Positions 51,265 to 60,000 of a stretch of 64,000 nt of DNA are shown piece after piece. How positions within the stretch are numbered: position 1 is the first letter of the stretch; each line of letters starts with the position of its first letter. The translations under genes and the position numbers were made by a program. The notes under the pieces are model-generated. The model did not search any database and was not told the origin of the DNA. It was given only the letters and a program-made list of their open reading frames with translations. Origin of the DNA: Chloroflexota bacterium (GTDB taxonomy: Bacteria > Chloroflexota > Dehalococcoidia > Lucifugimonadales > Lucifugimonadaceae); contig JAJCYY010000106.1 of assembly GCA_029262735.1 (NCBI GenBank), positions 30,099 through 94,098 of the forward strand, written 5' to 3'.

Positions 51265-51477
51265 GAATATGCTCAATCTGCTCAATCAGGGTTTATACGG
51301 AGCCGGAGTTGCGGAGTCTAGCACGCAGATTTGAGCACTTGCCCCTCGCAGTTTTGGAGCCGCCACTCCCTCAACAGGAAAACGTGCCCAGTACGATTTC
51401 GGCACATGGCCGCGCATACGACGGACCTTTGTTGCAAGCATGACATCGACGATCCAGCTTCTCGGGATAGCCTTGAT

Positions 51478-52419
51478 ATGACCAGCAACGTACTCATAGT
51501 TGAAGACTCTGCCGAGGTACGCGACGGCTTGCAGATTGCCCTCGAAAGCCAGGGCTATCATGTCCAGACCGCGGCCGACGGTCGCGAGGGAATCAAGGTA
51601 TTCCGTGATTGGCGGCCCGATATCGCGTTGCTCGATATCCGGATGCCAAGGATGTCTGGAATCGATGTTTGCACTCTCATCCGCAACGAGTCTGATGTAC
51701 CGGTCATCATGTTCAGCGGTGTTGACGAGAGCGATGATGTGAAGCTGGCAATTCAGCGAGGCGCGAACGACTATGTGCTTAAGGACACAGGCTTCAGAGA
51801 GCTTTTGACCCGCGTTGGTAAACACCTCCGGCACAGGGCTGCCGACCTGCTGATTGGCCGCCCAGGTGCTTCAGCAGGTGACCGGCTCCTCCCGTTCACT
51901 GCATCAGGGGAAGCGTCTGCCGCAGCCGGGAGCCCAACGGCGGACATGACCGGCCTGAACGTTAAGACGGTCAAGATCGACACGCCTGTTGTTGCGGGGG
52001 AAGAGAGCGGCGGTGCGCTGGAAAACCTGGTTATCGTCGCTCACAGCGAGCCAGATGCACTGGATCAACTCTCGGAGATTGCGGCCAGGACTGGCTTTGA
52101 AGTAGCAAAGGCCGCGACGGGACGGGAATCGATCGAGATCCTGGGGGCGAGGCGGCCAAAACTGCTGATCGTTGGCACCGTGCTCACAGACATGAACTGC
52201 CTGACCGTCGTACAGGCAGCTTCAAACCACTCGCTTGGAGAGCTCATGGGCGTGGTACTTGCACTCGGTCGGCGGTCTCCCGAGCTGGCGCGGAGGGCGA
52301 GGTTCATGGGTGTACAGGAGACCGTCTATCAGCCGTGGAGCGATGGCCGAATGGACATTGCCATCCGCTCTGCCCTTTCGTCTACCCATGCAGCTCGTTC
52401 CAGGCTCAAGGCTGCCTGA
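51478..52419 (+). CDS. Response regulator with receiver plus degenerate second receiver (copy 1)
   Basis: A 313-aa protein. Receiver 1 is canonical: 'VEDSAEV', Asp53 and Lys102 ('DYVLKDTG'). A flexible linker of about 60 residues leads to a second receiver-like domain (183-300). There the phospho-Asp position is Gly233 ('LLIVGTVLTDMN') and the Lys position is Gln ('VYQPWSDG'). No output domain is present. The open frame begins at 51331, but ATG 51478 starts exactly at the domain. Its relative lies 147 bases downstream on the same strand. It is probably a signalling adaptor. Confidence 0.82.
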   Translation: MTSNVLIVEDSAEVRDGLQIALESQGYHVQTAADGREGIKVFRDWRPDIALLDIRMPRMSGIDVCTLIRNESDVPVIMFSGVDESDDVKLAIQRGANDYVLKDTGFRELLTRVGKHLRHRAADLLIGRPGASAGDRLLPFTASGEASAAAGSPTADMTGLNVKTVKIDTPVVAGEESGGALENLVIVAHSEPDALDQLSEIAARTGFEVAKAATGRESIEILGARRPKLLIVGTVLTDMNCLTVVQAASNHSLGELMGVVLALGRRSPELARRARFMGVQETVYQPWSDGRMDIAIRSALSSTHAARSRLKAA

Positions 52420-52566
52420 GCCTGGTCTCGGACCTAATCTGTGTTCGATTCTCCGGCATCATGACTGTGCCTAACCCGTATGCCGGATCGCGGCACTCCG
52501 ACTAAACTCAAATACGACCCGCTTGCCGCACGCACCCTGCGATTCTCACCCACGCAGGTGCAACTG

Positions 52567-53475
52567 ATGAATCGTAAAAAGATCCTTGTGGTCGATGACG
52601 AAGACGACATTCGCAAAATGGTGGTCTCTGCCCTGGAATCGTTCGGTTTCCAGGTCTTCGATGCTCCCAACGGCCAGGAAGGGTTGCAATCGTTTCTGAG
52701 CTTCTCCCCTGATCTGTGTCTGCTCGATATCCGAATGCCGGGTATCGGCGGAATCCAGCTATGTGAGCTAATCCGCCACCGCTCCAAGGTTCCAATCATC
52801 ATCTTCAGCGCCGTTGACGACCGCGAGGAGGTTGTCGAGGCGATTCAGAAGGGTGCGAACGACTACGTCCTGAAAGGGGTTGGACCTGCCGGCATCGTCG
52901 AAAGAGTCAACCGCGTCCTCAACAGTTCAGGCGGTGCAGATGTGGCTGTCGGAGCGCAGGTGGCACCGGATGACGAAAAGTGGTCGACTAAAGACAGCGA
53001 CGTGCCGATCGCGGTGTTGGTCCACTCCGATCGCAGGACCAGGACCGAGATGCGAGAGGTCCTCAGGCAGACTCAGGCCCAGGTCAGGGAGGCCGAGACG
53101 GGTCAGGAGGCCCTGAACACCGTCAAGCGGTTCAATCCGCTGGTGGTGGTCGTGGAATCAACGTTGCCCGACATGTCTGGGAACGACTTTCTGAAGGCGA
53201 TAAAAGATCACCCACGTCGAGATGGCATTGCCGTCATCGTGGCTTCAGACCGGCGTTCACCGGAAGCACAGCGTCGCGCGTTCTACTTCGGGGCGCAGGA
53301 CTACGTGAATGGGCCATGGGACGATGGGAAACTGTCGATGGCGGTACATGCGGCCATGATGAAGGCGAAGCAGCATCGCGAGCAGGTGAAGCAGGCCATA
53401 GCTGAACGGCAGGCGGCCACGCAATCAGGTGCGAAGCCCGCCACCAAAGCCGCTCCTAAAAAGAAAGCCTCCTGA
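52567..53475 (+). CDS. Response regulator with receiver plus degenerate second receiver (copy 2)
   Basis: A 302-aa paralog of the previous gene. Receiver 1 has 'VDDEDDI', Asp54 and Lys103 ('DYVLKGVG'). Receiver 2 (about 146-265) has Glu197 at the phospho-acceptor position ('VVVESTLPDMSG'), a possible permanent phospho-mimic, and 'YVNGPWDDG' where Lys is expected. The C-terminal 35 residues are Lys/Ala/Gln-rich and may bind nucleic acid or protein. AGGTG lies 6 bases before ATG 52567, and the earlier frame (from 52480) is not conserved. No DNA-binding domain is seen. Confidence 0.82.
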   Translation: MNRKKILVVDDEDDIRKMVVSALESFGFQVFDAPNGQEGLQSFLSFSPDLCLLDIRMPGIGGIQLCELIRHRSKVPIIIFSAVDDREEVVEAIQKGANDYVLKGVGPAGIVERVNRVLNSSGGADVAVGAQVAPDDEKWSTKDSDVPIAVLVHSDRRTRTEMREVLRQTQAQVREAETGQEALNTVKRFNPLVVVVESTLPDMSGNDFLKAIKDHPRRDGIAVIVASDRRSPEAQRRAFYFGAQDYVNGPWDDGKLSMAVHAAMMKAKQHREQVKQAIAERQAATQSGAKPATKAAPKKKAS

Positions 53476-53495
53476 TCAGCATTGACACCACCTGT

Positions 53496-54110
53496 CTACT
53501 GCACTGGTGAGAAATCAGCTGCGTGCATCAGCATGTTTTCCATCGTGAGTGGTGCCACTCCGGTGTTAGGAGGCCATCCGATCGACCCGAACTTCTTGCG
53601 CGATTCGGTCCGGGCCTCGTAGCTCTTGTAAGACCACATGTGCATCCACTTGTTAAGTCCGCCAATCTCGGTGTACCAGATTCCGACAGGCTGCGAGAGC
53701 TCCATTCTCGCTTCGATCTTCGGTCCCCAGGCGTCGATCACCTTCGGAATGGCGTTGGCCGGGTAGGTGTATGACCGCAATTCAAAAAGTGGGCCGATGT
53801 TGCGCTTGATCTCCAGCTTCGGAAGGAACGGCGCCAAAAGGCAGATGTCTGTTTGCATCGTGACTATGAGGCTTGAGTTGTCCGGAGGCCAGATGCCGTC
53901 CTTAACAACCTGGCCTCTGATCTCCGTTCGCTGGTTCAGGTCCTCGTACTCCCAGATGTGCATTACGCGGTTCAGCGGGCCGACCTCTGTGAAGAAGAAT
54001 CCGACAAGAGGCGAGTACTCGACGCGCTTCTTGATCAGTTCTTCGGTCCTCTTGAGAAACTCCGGCAGGCCACCGGCGACAAGGTCATATGTCCGGATCT
54101 CGTGAATCAT
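53496..54110 (-). CDS. NIPSNAP family protein
   Basis: A 204-aa protein with two NIPSNAP-type ferredoxin-like repeats. The first is 'HEIRTYDLVAGGLPEF' to 'VMHIWEYEDLNQR'; the second is 'FELRSYTYPANAIPKVIDAW' to 'WMHMWSYKSYEARTE'. The family is cytosolic and poorly understood. GGGAGGG precedes the ATG. It converges with the regulator gene at 20 bases distance. Confidence 0.88.
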   Translation of the reverse strand: MIHEIRTYDLVAGGLPEFLKRTEELIKKRVEYSPLVGFFFTEVGPLNRVMHIWEYEDLNQRTEIRGQVVKDGIWPPDNSSLIVTMQTDICLLAPFLPKLEIKRNIGPLFELRSYTYPANAIPKVIDAWGPKIEARMELSQPVGIWYTEIGGLNKWMHMWSYKSYEARTESRKKFGSIGWPPNTGVAPLTMENMLMHAADFSPVQ

Positions 54111-54352
54111 TTCGCCCTCCCTGGAAGCTCAGGCTCTGATTTGTTCGCCCTCCGCTGCGGAAGCTTACACACTTCTGCTAGCGAAATACCGTCGCCTCCG
54201 GGGATCGGTCGCGAATTACGATCAGGCTGGAATGTTAAGACTCCCGTAATGATGTTCACGTGGAAGTCACTTCTACTTGCAAGCATGGTCCTGTATCGAT
54301 CTCAGATCTGTCGCGACTTGCGACGGATCATTCGTTCGAAAAGGAGCCAACC

Positions 54353-55672
54353 ATGCGATTACCGATGTGGAGAAGGTTCGCCGCACTGACTGGCGGAGTG
54401 GCGATGATCGCCGCGGTAGCCTGCAGTTCATCAAGTGAACCGACTGAGTTCACTGTTCGTGTCGAGAACATCTCCCCTGCATATGACTTCATTGCCAGCG
54501 GCGTTGGTGGCGACGCACCGGCGGGACCTGGCGGGCAGTTTACGTTTGAGTTCGACGCTGCCCCCGGCAACTCACTTTCATTTGCCACGATGTTCGTACC
54601 TTCCAACGATTTCTTCTTCGCACCGGGCGAATCTGGCATTGCGTTGTTCGATAGCTCAGGCACCGCAGTTTCCGGCGATGTGACGGGGATGGTCAGCCTT
54701 TGGGATGCCGGCACGGAGGCGGACCAGGAGCCGGGCGCAGGATCAGAGCAGCCACTGATTGGTGGCCCTGAGCCAAGCACTCCCGACTCAAACACCGCCT
54801 TGCGACTGGCAGATGACGCCTTCAGCAACCTGCCTGCTGTCGATGAAGTCGTACGTGTGACGCTTGAGCCTGTATCGGCCACTCGATTCAAGGCTACTAT
54901 CGAAAACCTTTCGACCGCGTCCACCCTTCAGACGTCTGACGGCAACTCCGGCCCCGTACCTCTGACCCCACCTGTGTGGGTTGTCCACTCTGGGACCGCT
55001 CCGCTCTTCACAGTCGGCCAGCCGGATCGCGGTGAGGGACTGGAAGCTGTGGCCGAAACGGGAGGCGCAGATGCGCTTGCAGCATCAGTGATGGCAAGGA
55101 CCGGAATCACTTCTCCACTCGCCCCAGGCGCATTCGCAGTCCACACGGCAGATAACCCGATCTTCACGTCAGGTCAGCCTGATCGAGGCCAGGGCCTGGA
55201 AGGACTCGCCGAAAACGGCGGTGGTGGTGATCTTGCTGCCAGCCTGAGTGGAGCCGACAACATCAGCTCGGCCGGTGCGTTTGCCAGCACGGTGAACACC
55301 GGCGCCGGTGGACCTGCGCTCCCGGGTGACGCGTACACGTTCACTTTCAGCGCCGAAGATGGCGACAGGCTCTCTTTTGCAACTATGTGGGTGCAGTCGA
55401 ACGACCTGTTCTTCGCACCGAACGGGCGTGGAATTGAACTGTTCAACTCTTCGGGCAATCCGGTCTCAGGAGACATCACATCGCAGGTAAGCCTGTGGGA
55501 TTCAGGAACCGAGTTGAACGAGCCTCCCGGCGTTGGCCCGAACCAGGCTCCGCGGCAGGCTGCCGCCGGAGAGGGAGCCCAGGAGTCTGTGGCAATCGGT
55601 CCGGTCAACGACGGCTTCAGCTATCCCGCTCCGAACTCGGTGATTCGAGTGACCATAACGGCTGCCTCATAA
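54353..55672 (+). CDS. Lipoprotein with duplicated Spondin_N-type domains
   Basis: A 439-aa lipoprotein. The signal ends in 'GVAMIAAVAC', then Ser-rich. Two Spondin_N-like domains are visible: 'FTVRVENISP' with 'SFATMFVPSNDFFFAP', and 'FKATIENLST' with 'SFATMWVQSNDLFFAP'. A short repeat inside the second reads 'FTVGQPDRGEGLEAVAE' and then 'FTSGQPDRGQGLEGLAE'. Bacterial Spondin_N proteins are secreted and of unknown role. ATG 54353 with AAGGAG is the start; the frame upstream is not signal-like. It is followed by a GC hairpin. Confidence 0.83.
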   Translation: MRLPMWRRFAALTGGVAMIAAVACSSSSEPTEFTVRVENISPAYDFIASGVGGDAPAGPGGQFTFEFDAAPGNSLSFATMFVPSNDFFFAPGESGIALFDSSGTAVSGDVTGMVSLWDAGTEADQEPGAGSEQPLIGGPEPSTPDSNTALRLADDAFSNLPAVDEVVRVTLEPVSATRFKATIENLSTASTLQTSDGNSGPVPLTPPVWVVHSGTAPLFTVGQPDRGEGLEAVAETGGADALAASVMARTGITSPLAPGAFAVHTADNPIFTSGQPDRGQGLEGLAENGGGGDLAASLSGADNISSAGAFASTVNTGAGGPALPGDAYTFTFSAEDGDRLSFATMWVQSNDLFFAPNGRGIELFNSSGNPVSGDITSQVSLWDSGTELNEPPGVGPNQAPRQAAAGEGAQESVAIGPVNDGFSYPAPNSVIRVTITAAS

Positions 55673-55694
55673 CAGTCTCGTAGTCGCCGCCTGT

Positions 55695-55718
55695 CCGGCA
55701 CCGCGGTTGCGGTGCCGG
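55695..55718 (+). terminator. Hairpin after the Spondin_N lipoprotein gene
   Basis: CCGGCACCGC (55695-55704) and GCGGTGCCGG (55709-55718) form a perfect 10-bp stem with a 4-base loop, 23 bases past the stop. Only TTGGTGG follows, with no T-tract, so intrinsic termination is uncertain. Confidence 0.55.
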
Positions 55719-55856
55719 TTGGTGGTGGCCCAACGGCCAGACGGTCGCAAAGTTAGCGAATTCGCATCGCATGCAAGAAAAGACCAGAATAGAGATGTAC
55801 CGAACCCTGCCCTTCATATGGAGAGCGCGGGCGGACACGCGAAGCGGAGGTGAGTT

Positions 55857-56552
55857 CTGAACAGCTCGAAAAAGGTCCTGGTTGTCGAGGACGAGGCGAA
55901 CGTTGCCGAGGTGGTGGCGCGCTACCTTGAGCGTGACGGTTACCAGACGCAAGTGGTCCATGACGGCCAGGCTGCCCTGGACATAATGAAGGCCGACGGC
56001 GCAGATCTGCTGGTGCTCGACCTCATGCTCCCGGGCGTTGACGGCCTGACCGTTGCGAGGACTCTGCGCGAATCGGGAGACGATACGCCAATCGTGATGC
56101 TCACAGCCAAAGACCGAGAGTCCGACATCGTGCTCGGTCTCGGCCTGGGCGCTGACGACTACATGCGAAAGCCGTTCTCACCGGCAGAACTGGTTGCACG
56201 TGTGCAGGCGGTCCTACGCAGGCGTGTCGAGACCGGCCATCCGAATGGACCAGCTATTCAGAGCGGCGACCTTGTCATATCGCTTGAGAAGCGGATGGTG
56301 ACGCGAGGCGACGAGGATGTGCAACTGACCGCCAAAGAGTTCGATCTGCTGCACTTCCTGGCGTCGAATCCCGAACGCGTCTACACCAGGGACCAGTTGC
56401 TGACACAGGTCTGGGACTACAGCTACATAGGCGACACAAGCACCGTTACCGTCCACATCCGACGGCTGCGTTCAAAAATTGAGGCGAATCCCGAAAAACC
56501 CCGGCATATTAAGACCGTCTGGGGTGTCGGCTACAAGTTTGAGGGCGCGTAA
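55857..56552 (+). CDS. OmpR/PhoB-family response regulator (CTG start)
   Basis: A 231-aa regulator. The receiver needs the codons before the first ATG/GTG/TTG in frame: 'KKVLVVEDEANVAEV' holds the acidic pocket, Asp55 is the acceptor and Lys105 is in 'YMRKPF'. The DNA-binding wing is 'TAKEFDLLHFLASNPERVYTR' in pattern and 'KTVWGVGYKFEG' at the end. An in-frame TGA at 55851-55853 blocks earlier starts. CTG at 55857, 7 bases after GGAGG, is the only fitting initiation codon; GTG 55911 would remove the acidic pocket. It is two bases upstream of its kinase gene. Confidence 0.85.
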   Translation: MNSSKKVLVVEDEANVAEVVARYLERDGYQTQVVHDGQAALDIMKADGADLLVLDLMLPGVDGLTVARTLRESGDDTPIVMLTAKDRESDIVLGLGLGADDYMRKPFSPAELVARVQAVLRRRVETGHPNGPAIQSGDLVISLEKRMVTRGDEDVQLTAKEFDLLHFLASNPERVYTRDQLLTQVWDYSYIGDTSTVTVHIRRLRSKIEANPEKPRHIKTVWGVGYKFEGA

Positions 56553-56554
56553 CT

Positions 56555-57871
56555 ATGAGCCTGTTGAGCCGGAATTCGACGGAAGTGCAGACCGACGGCG
56601 CACGCAAATATGGTTGGCTGGCACGGCGTCAGGCGAGGGATTTCAGCGTCCTGGTTGGCAGCGTTGCGCTCAGTGTGCTGCTCACCTTTGTGATGCTCTC
56701 GCCAACAGGTGGTGAGATCGGTGGTCTCGTCGCGTACCTCGCAGGTGGGCTGAGCATCACTGTGATCGTCACGGAGTTACTCGTTCGCAATGAGCGTTTG
56801 TTCGGAGCTCTACGCCTGCAGCCGCGTCTAATCGTCGCCTTCAGCTTTGCGACCGTGCTGGGGCTGTTGAACACCCTAGCCCTGTCAGCGTTCATGTTCG
56901 TCAACACCGGCCATGACCTGCCGATGCTGCTGGCGATCGTCGTATTTGCAGGCGGGGTCTCCATTTACGTCGCCTACCGCGTGGCCGAGCGCGTCGCACG
57001 GTCTCTTGAGCCGTTGGCCGAAGGTGTCGAGCAGGTGTCTGGCGGGCGCTTTTCAGCCAGGGTGCCAGAAGCCGGACACGACGAGGTTGGTGATGTTTCG
57101 CGTTCGTTCAACCTGATGGCACAGCGGCTACAAGAAGCACAGACTCGCCAGGCGCAGTTGGAAGAGGAGAGGATGCAGTTCACAGCAGCCCTCACACACG
57201 ATCTCCGCACCCCGCTTTCGTCCGCGCGGGTCATGCTGGAGGCAATTCGTGACAATGTTATCGAAGGCCAGGAGGAGCGGCGTGAATACATCCGGCGAAC
57301 CCTCGGCGAGATCAACAACCTTTCTGACCTTGTCGATGACCTTTTCGAGATCTCATTGATCGACGCTGGTGCGCTGAAGCTGGATGTGAAGCCGACTCCG
57401 CTGCAAAAGCTGGTGCTCGAGAGCGTTGAAGGTATGACTGCAGCCGCGAAGATGAAGGGTCTGGACCTTAATGTCCGCCTGGACGACGGCTTGGGCGAGG
57501 TTGTGGTGGATGGAATCAGGGTGCGCAGAGCCCTGATGAACCTGGTTCAGAACGCCATCCGCCACACTCCGGCTGATGGCTCGGTCACCGTCTCTGCATC
57601 CGACACAGGCGATGAGATTAAGGTCAAAGTGCAGGACTCCGGCGAGGGCATTGCTGAGGAGGACTTGCCGCACATCTGGACTCGCTCCTACCGGGCTGAT
57701 CCATCCCGTACCCGGGACAAATTCGGCATGCAACAGACAGGGCTGGGGCTTTCGATTACCAGGGCGATCATCGAGCTGCACGGCGGGTGGGTGTCAGCCA
57801 GAAGCACCCGCGGCCAGGGCGCCGAATTCACGTTCGGCCTGCCGAAGAAAGCGGCCGGAGCGCGGGCGTAG
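56555..57871 (+). CDS. Sensor histidine kinase with four-helix membrane domain
   Basis: A 438-aa membrane kinase, partner of the preceding regulator (start codon 2 bases after its stop). Four hydrophobic helices span residues 30-142 with little outside loop. A HAMP linker (143-195) leads to HisKA with His215 ('AALTHDLRTPLSS'). HATPase_c has 'LMNLVQNAIRHTP', 'VQDSGEGIAEEDLPHIWTR' and 'GLGLSITRAII'. It probably senses the membrane or redox state rather than a periplasmic ligand, which is an inference from the missing sensor domain. It converges with a tRNA gene 10 bases away. Confidence 0.92.
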   Translation: MSLLSRNSTEVQTDGARKYGWLARRQARDFSVLVGSVALSVLLTFVMLSPTGGEIGGLVAYLAGGLSITVIVTELLVRNERLFGALRLQPRLIVAFSFATVLGLLNTLALSAFMFVNTGHDLPMLLAIVVFAGGVSIYVAYRVAERVARSLEPLAEGVEQVSGGRFSARVPEAGHDEVGDVSRSFNLMAQRLQEAQTRQAQLEEERMQFTAALTHDLRTPLSSARVMLEAIRDNVIEGQEERREYIRRTLGEINNLSDLVDDLFEISLIDAGALKLDVKPTPLQKLVLESVEGMTAAAKMKGLDLNVRLDDGLGEVVVDGIRVRRALMNLVQNAIRHTPADGSVTVSASDTGDEIKVKVQDSGEGIAEEDLPHIWTRSYRADPSRTRDKFGMQQTGLGLSITRAIIELHGGWVSARSTRGQGAEFTFGLPKKAAGARA

Positions 57872-57881
57872 GGTGAGAAAT

Positions 57882-57957
57882 TGGTGGGCCCGGCAGGGAT
57901 CGAACCTGCGACAGGTCGGTTATGAGCCGACTGCTCTAACCACTGAGCTACGGGCCC
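57882..57957 (-). tRNA. tRNA with CAT anticodon (Ile2 or elongator Met)
   Basis: A 76-base cloverleaf on the minus strand: acceptor GGGCCCG pairs with CGGGCCC, D arm GCTC/GAGC, anticodon stem GTCGG/CCGAC with loop CTCATAA, T arm GCAGG-TTCGATC-CCTGC, discriminator A and an encoded CCA. The G1-C72 pair rules out initiator tRNA. CAT is read as Met, or as Ile when the wobble C is modified to lysidine; the G-rich acceptor and the D-loop resemble Ile2. TilS recognition cannot be tested here. Confidence 0.9.
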
Positions 57958-58280
57958 GCCGTGAGGTTGCTATGAACGCTGATCGCACTGCAAAGCAACT
58001 GTGGTCTCGCCGACGCTGAGTGCCGACATTCTAAGTATGCCTGAGTACCGAAGGTCGGTGCATCCACGTGATAGGGCGATACCTACTTCTCGCCCCGTTG
58101 CGGTGAGGCTCCTGGTTGGAACTGGGGCCAACTCCTGGAGCAAAGACACCGAGTAACGACAGAATTTTTCGCCGCTGAGCCGTCGCACCTCACAGCCCAG
58201 CACACCATAAGACGTCAACATTCGCCACCGACACAGCGGCACTACGATGGCGCTCACGTTGCAGCGCCAGCCTAAGAAAC
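57958..58280. other. 323-base region without a recognised gene
   Basis: It lies between the tRNA and a small membrane protein gene. A 95-codon frame on the minus strand is Cys/Arg/Leu-rich, lacks a ribosome-binding site and has no family resemblance, so I do not call it. No RNA fold, repeat or terminator was recognised. It should hold the tRNA promoter. Confidence 0.5.
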
Positions 58281-58577
58281 TCAGTCGCTTTGCCTGTCTA
58301 TCAGCTCACCGGCAGCCAGCACCAGCATCCCTCCGACAAACGGCAGGATTGCGAAGCGCATCACCTCGGCCCACTCCGCTCCAAGATTCTGAGACAGATT
58401 AATCGACGTGATGAGCGTCGCGCCAAACGTGATCACCGCTGATGCGCGAAACAGAAAGACAATCCAATCGAACGCCGGCTCGTCTTCATCATCTTCATCT
58501 AAGTCGTCGAAGTCGGAATCGTCCGGTGATGTCTCATCATCATTATCAACTCGATCGCCTGAATCGGTTTGTTGCAT
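58281..58577 (-). CDS. Small acidic membrane protein, 98 aa
   Basis: A 98-aa protein. Residues 1-35 are extremely acidic (runs of Asp and Glu), followed by two transmembrane helices: 'WIVFLFRASAVITFGATLI' and 'FAILPFVGGMLVLAAGELI'. The open frame begins at 58655, but ATG 58577 gives a clean N-terminus, with GGAGG about 12 bases upstream. I do not recognise a family. It is divergent from enolase-superfamily gene D. Confidence 0.6.
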   Translation of the reverse strand: MQQTDSGDRVDNDDETSPDDSDFDDLDEDDEDEPAFDWIVFLFRASAVITFGATLITSINLSQNLGAEWAEVMRFAILPFVGGMLVLAAGELIDRQSD

Positions 58578-58796
58578 GTTGACTGCCGTCCTCCAAATAC
58601 ACGGACTATTCGGCTCAGGAGTTGTCTGCGGAACTCCACTGCATCCCGGAGCCACGACGCGATGCTACATGACCCCAATCTTGCCGCCATTGCGGTGCTA
58701 GACTGCCGACGCTGACCGAAAGTACCTGCCGCAGAGGTTAAGCCTGTCGATAATCGCATCCGCACGTTGAACCTTGAACCCGAAAAGAGCCAGAGC

Positions 58797-59897
58797 ATGA
58801 AGATTACAGACGTTCGCATGGAGATGTTCAAGTGGCCGCGTGAGAAGCCCATCACGAACGGGCTCTACACCTATACGCACAACCTTCACAATATCGTCGT
58901 TATCGAGACCGACGACCCGGACATCACCGGCATCGGTATCGCAGGTGGCGTCGAAGTGAGCCCTGAGATCGGATCTGCAATTATCGGGCACTTCAAGAAG
59001 GGGCTTGTCGGCATGGACCCGCTCGACAACGAGCGCATCTGGTACGAGATGTGGCGGCCCAAGCTCGTCGGCAGGCGCGGCGTCACCACTCGCATGATCT
59101 CTGGCATCGATATTGCGCTGTGGGACCTCAAAGGCAAAGTGGCCAACCTGCCTGTCTATAAGCTCCTCGGCGGATTCACAGACCGCGTCGACACATACAT
59201 CGCGGGCGGCTACTACGAGGAAGGCAAGGGGCTGAAGGAGCTGGCCGAGGAAATGGAGCAGAATGTCGAGCTCGGCGCTACGGCCGTGAAGATCAAGGTG
59301 GGCGCAGTGCCGATCAACGAAGATGTGGATCGCGTGCGCGTCTGCCGGGAGGCGATCGGTCCCGATGTGCGCCTGATGGTGGATGCGAACAATGCGTATC
59401 GGCATTACCAGGCGATCGAGTTCGCACGCAAGGCTGAGAAGTACGACCTGTTCTGGTTCGAGGAGCCGGTGGAGCCGGACGATTATCTCGGTCAGGCTGA
59501 GATCACCCGGGCGACTACTGTGCCGATCGCGGCGGGCGAGAACGAGTACACGCGCTACGGCTTCAGGGACATGATTAATCACCGGGCGGTCGACATCCTG
59601 CAGCCGGACGCCCTGATTCTCGGCGGAATCACGGAGTTCATGAAGGTGGTTGCGCTGGCGCAGGCGAATGACCTCGACATTGCGCCGCACGGCTCTCAGG
59701 AGGTGCATATTCACCTCGTTGCGGCAATTTCCAACGGCCTGATCCTGGAGTACTACCGGGATACGGTGAATCCCATGTACGGCAAGGTCTGGGAGCATGA
59801 GCTTGAGTTCAAGGACGGCAAGGTGCACGCACCGGATCGCCCGGGCCTTGGCCTGGAGCCGAAGTGGGACACACTGGAGGAGTTCAGGGTGGGGTGA
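58797..59897 (+). CDS. Enolase-superfamily (mandelate racemase subgroup) protein D
   Basis: A 366-aa enzyme with a complete mandelate-racemase-type active site: Lys165-x-Lys167 ('VKIKVG'), Asp196 with Asn198 ('VDANNAY'), Glu222/223 ('FEEPVEPDD'), Glu248 ('AGENEY'), Asp271 and His298 ('DIAPHGS'). It may racemise or dehydrate a hydroxy acid or sugar acid. The frame opens at 58767, but ATG 58797 ('MKITDVRMEMF') matches the family N-terminus. CoxM and CoxS-like genes follow 103 bases downstream on the same strand, perhaps on a separate promoter. Confidence 0.91.
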   Translation: MKITDVRMEMFKWPREKPITNGLYTYTHNLHNIVVIETDDPDITGIGIAGGVEVSPEIGSAIIGHFKKGLVGMDPLDNERIWYEMWRPKLVGRRGVTTRMISGIDIALWDLKGKVANLPVYKLLGGFTDRVDTYIAGGYYEEGKGLKELAEEMEQNVELGATAVKIKVGAVPINEDVDRVRVCREAIGPDVRLMVDANNAYRHYQAIEFARKAEKYDLFWFEEPVEPDDYLGQAEITRATTVPIAAGENEYTRYGFRDMINHRAVDILQPDALILGGITEFMKVVALAQANDLDIAPHGSQEVHIHLVAAISNGLILEYYRDTVNPMYGKVWEHELEFKDGKVHAPDRPGLGLEPKWDTLEEFRVG

Positions 59898-59932
59898 TGG
59901 AACGGTTGGCGCAACAACCCCTGCCCCTGTCC

Positions 59933-59938
59933 TATAAT
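59933..59938 (+). promoter_or_regulatory. Candidate -10 box for the CoxM-like gene
   Basis: TATAAT at 59933-59938 is 62 bases before the ATG at 60001. The nearest -35-like hexamer (TTGGCG) is 21 bases upstream, longer than optimal. The match is weak overall. Confidence 0.35.
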
Positions 59939-60000
59939 CGCCATCGCATTGACGGGTTACGCTGCAACAACTTTCAGCAATTCACTTACAGAAACAACCA

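Noticed and set aside
57970..58257. A 95-codon minus-strand frame after the tRNA
   Set aside because: No ribosome-binding site, atypical Cys/Arg-rich composition and no recognisable motif.
58698..59828. A 376-codon open frame antisense to enolase-superfamily gene D
   Set aside because: It is the mirror of a well-conserved gene, rich in His/Val/Arg/Leu, with no family resemblance or ribosome-binding site. A codon-bias artefact.
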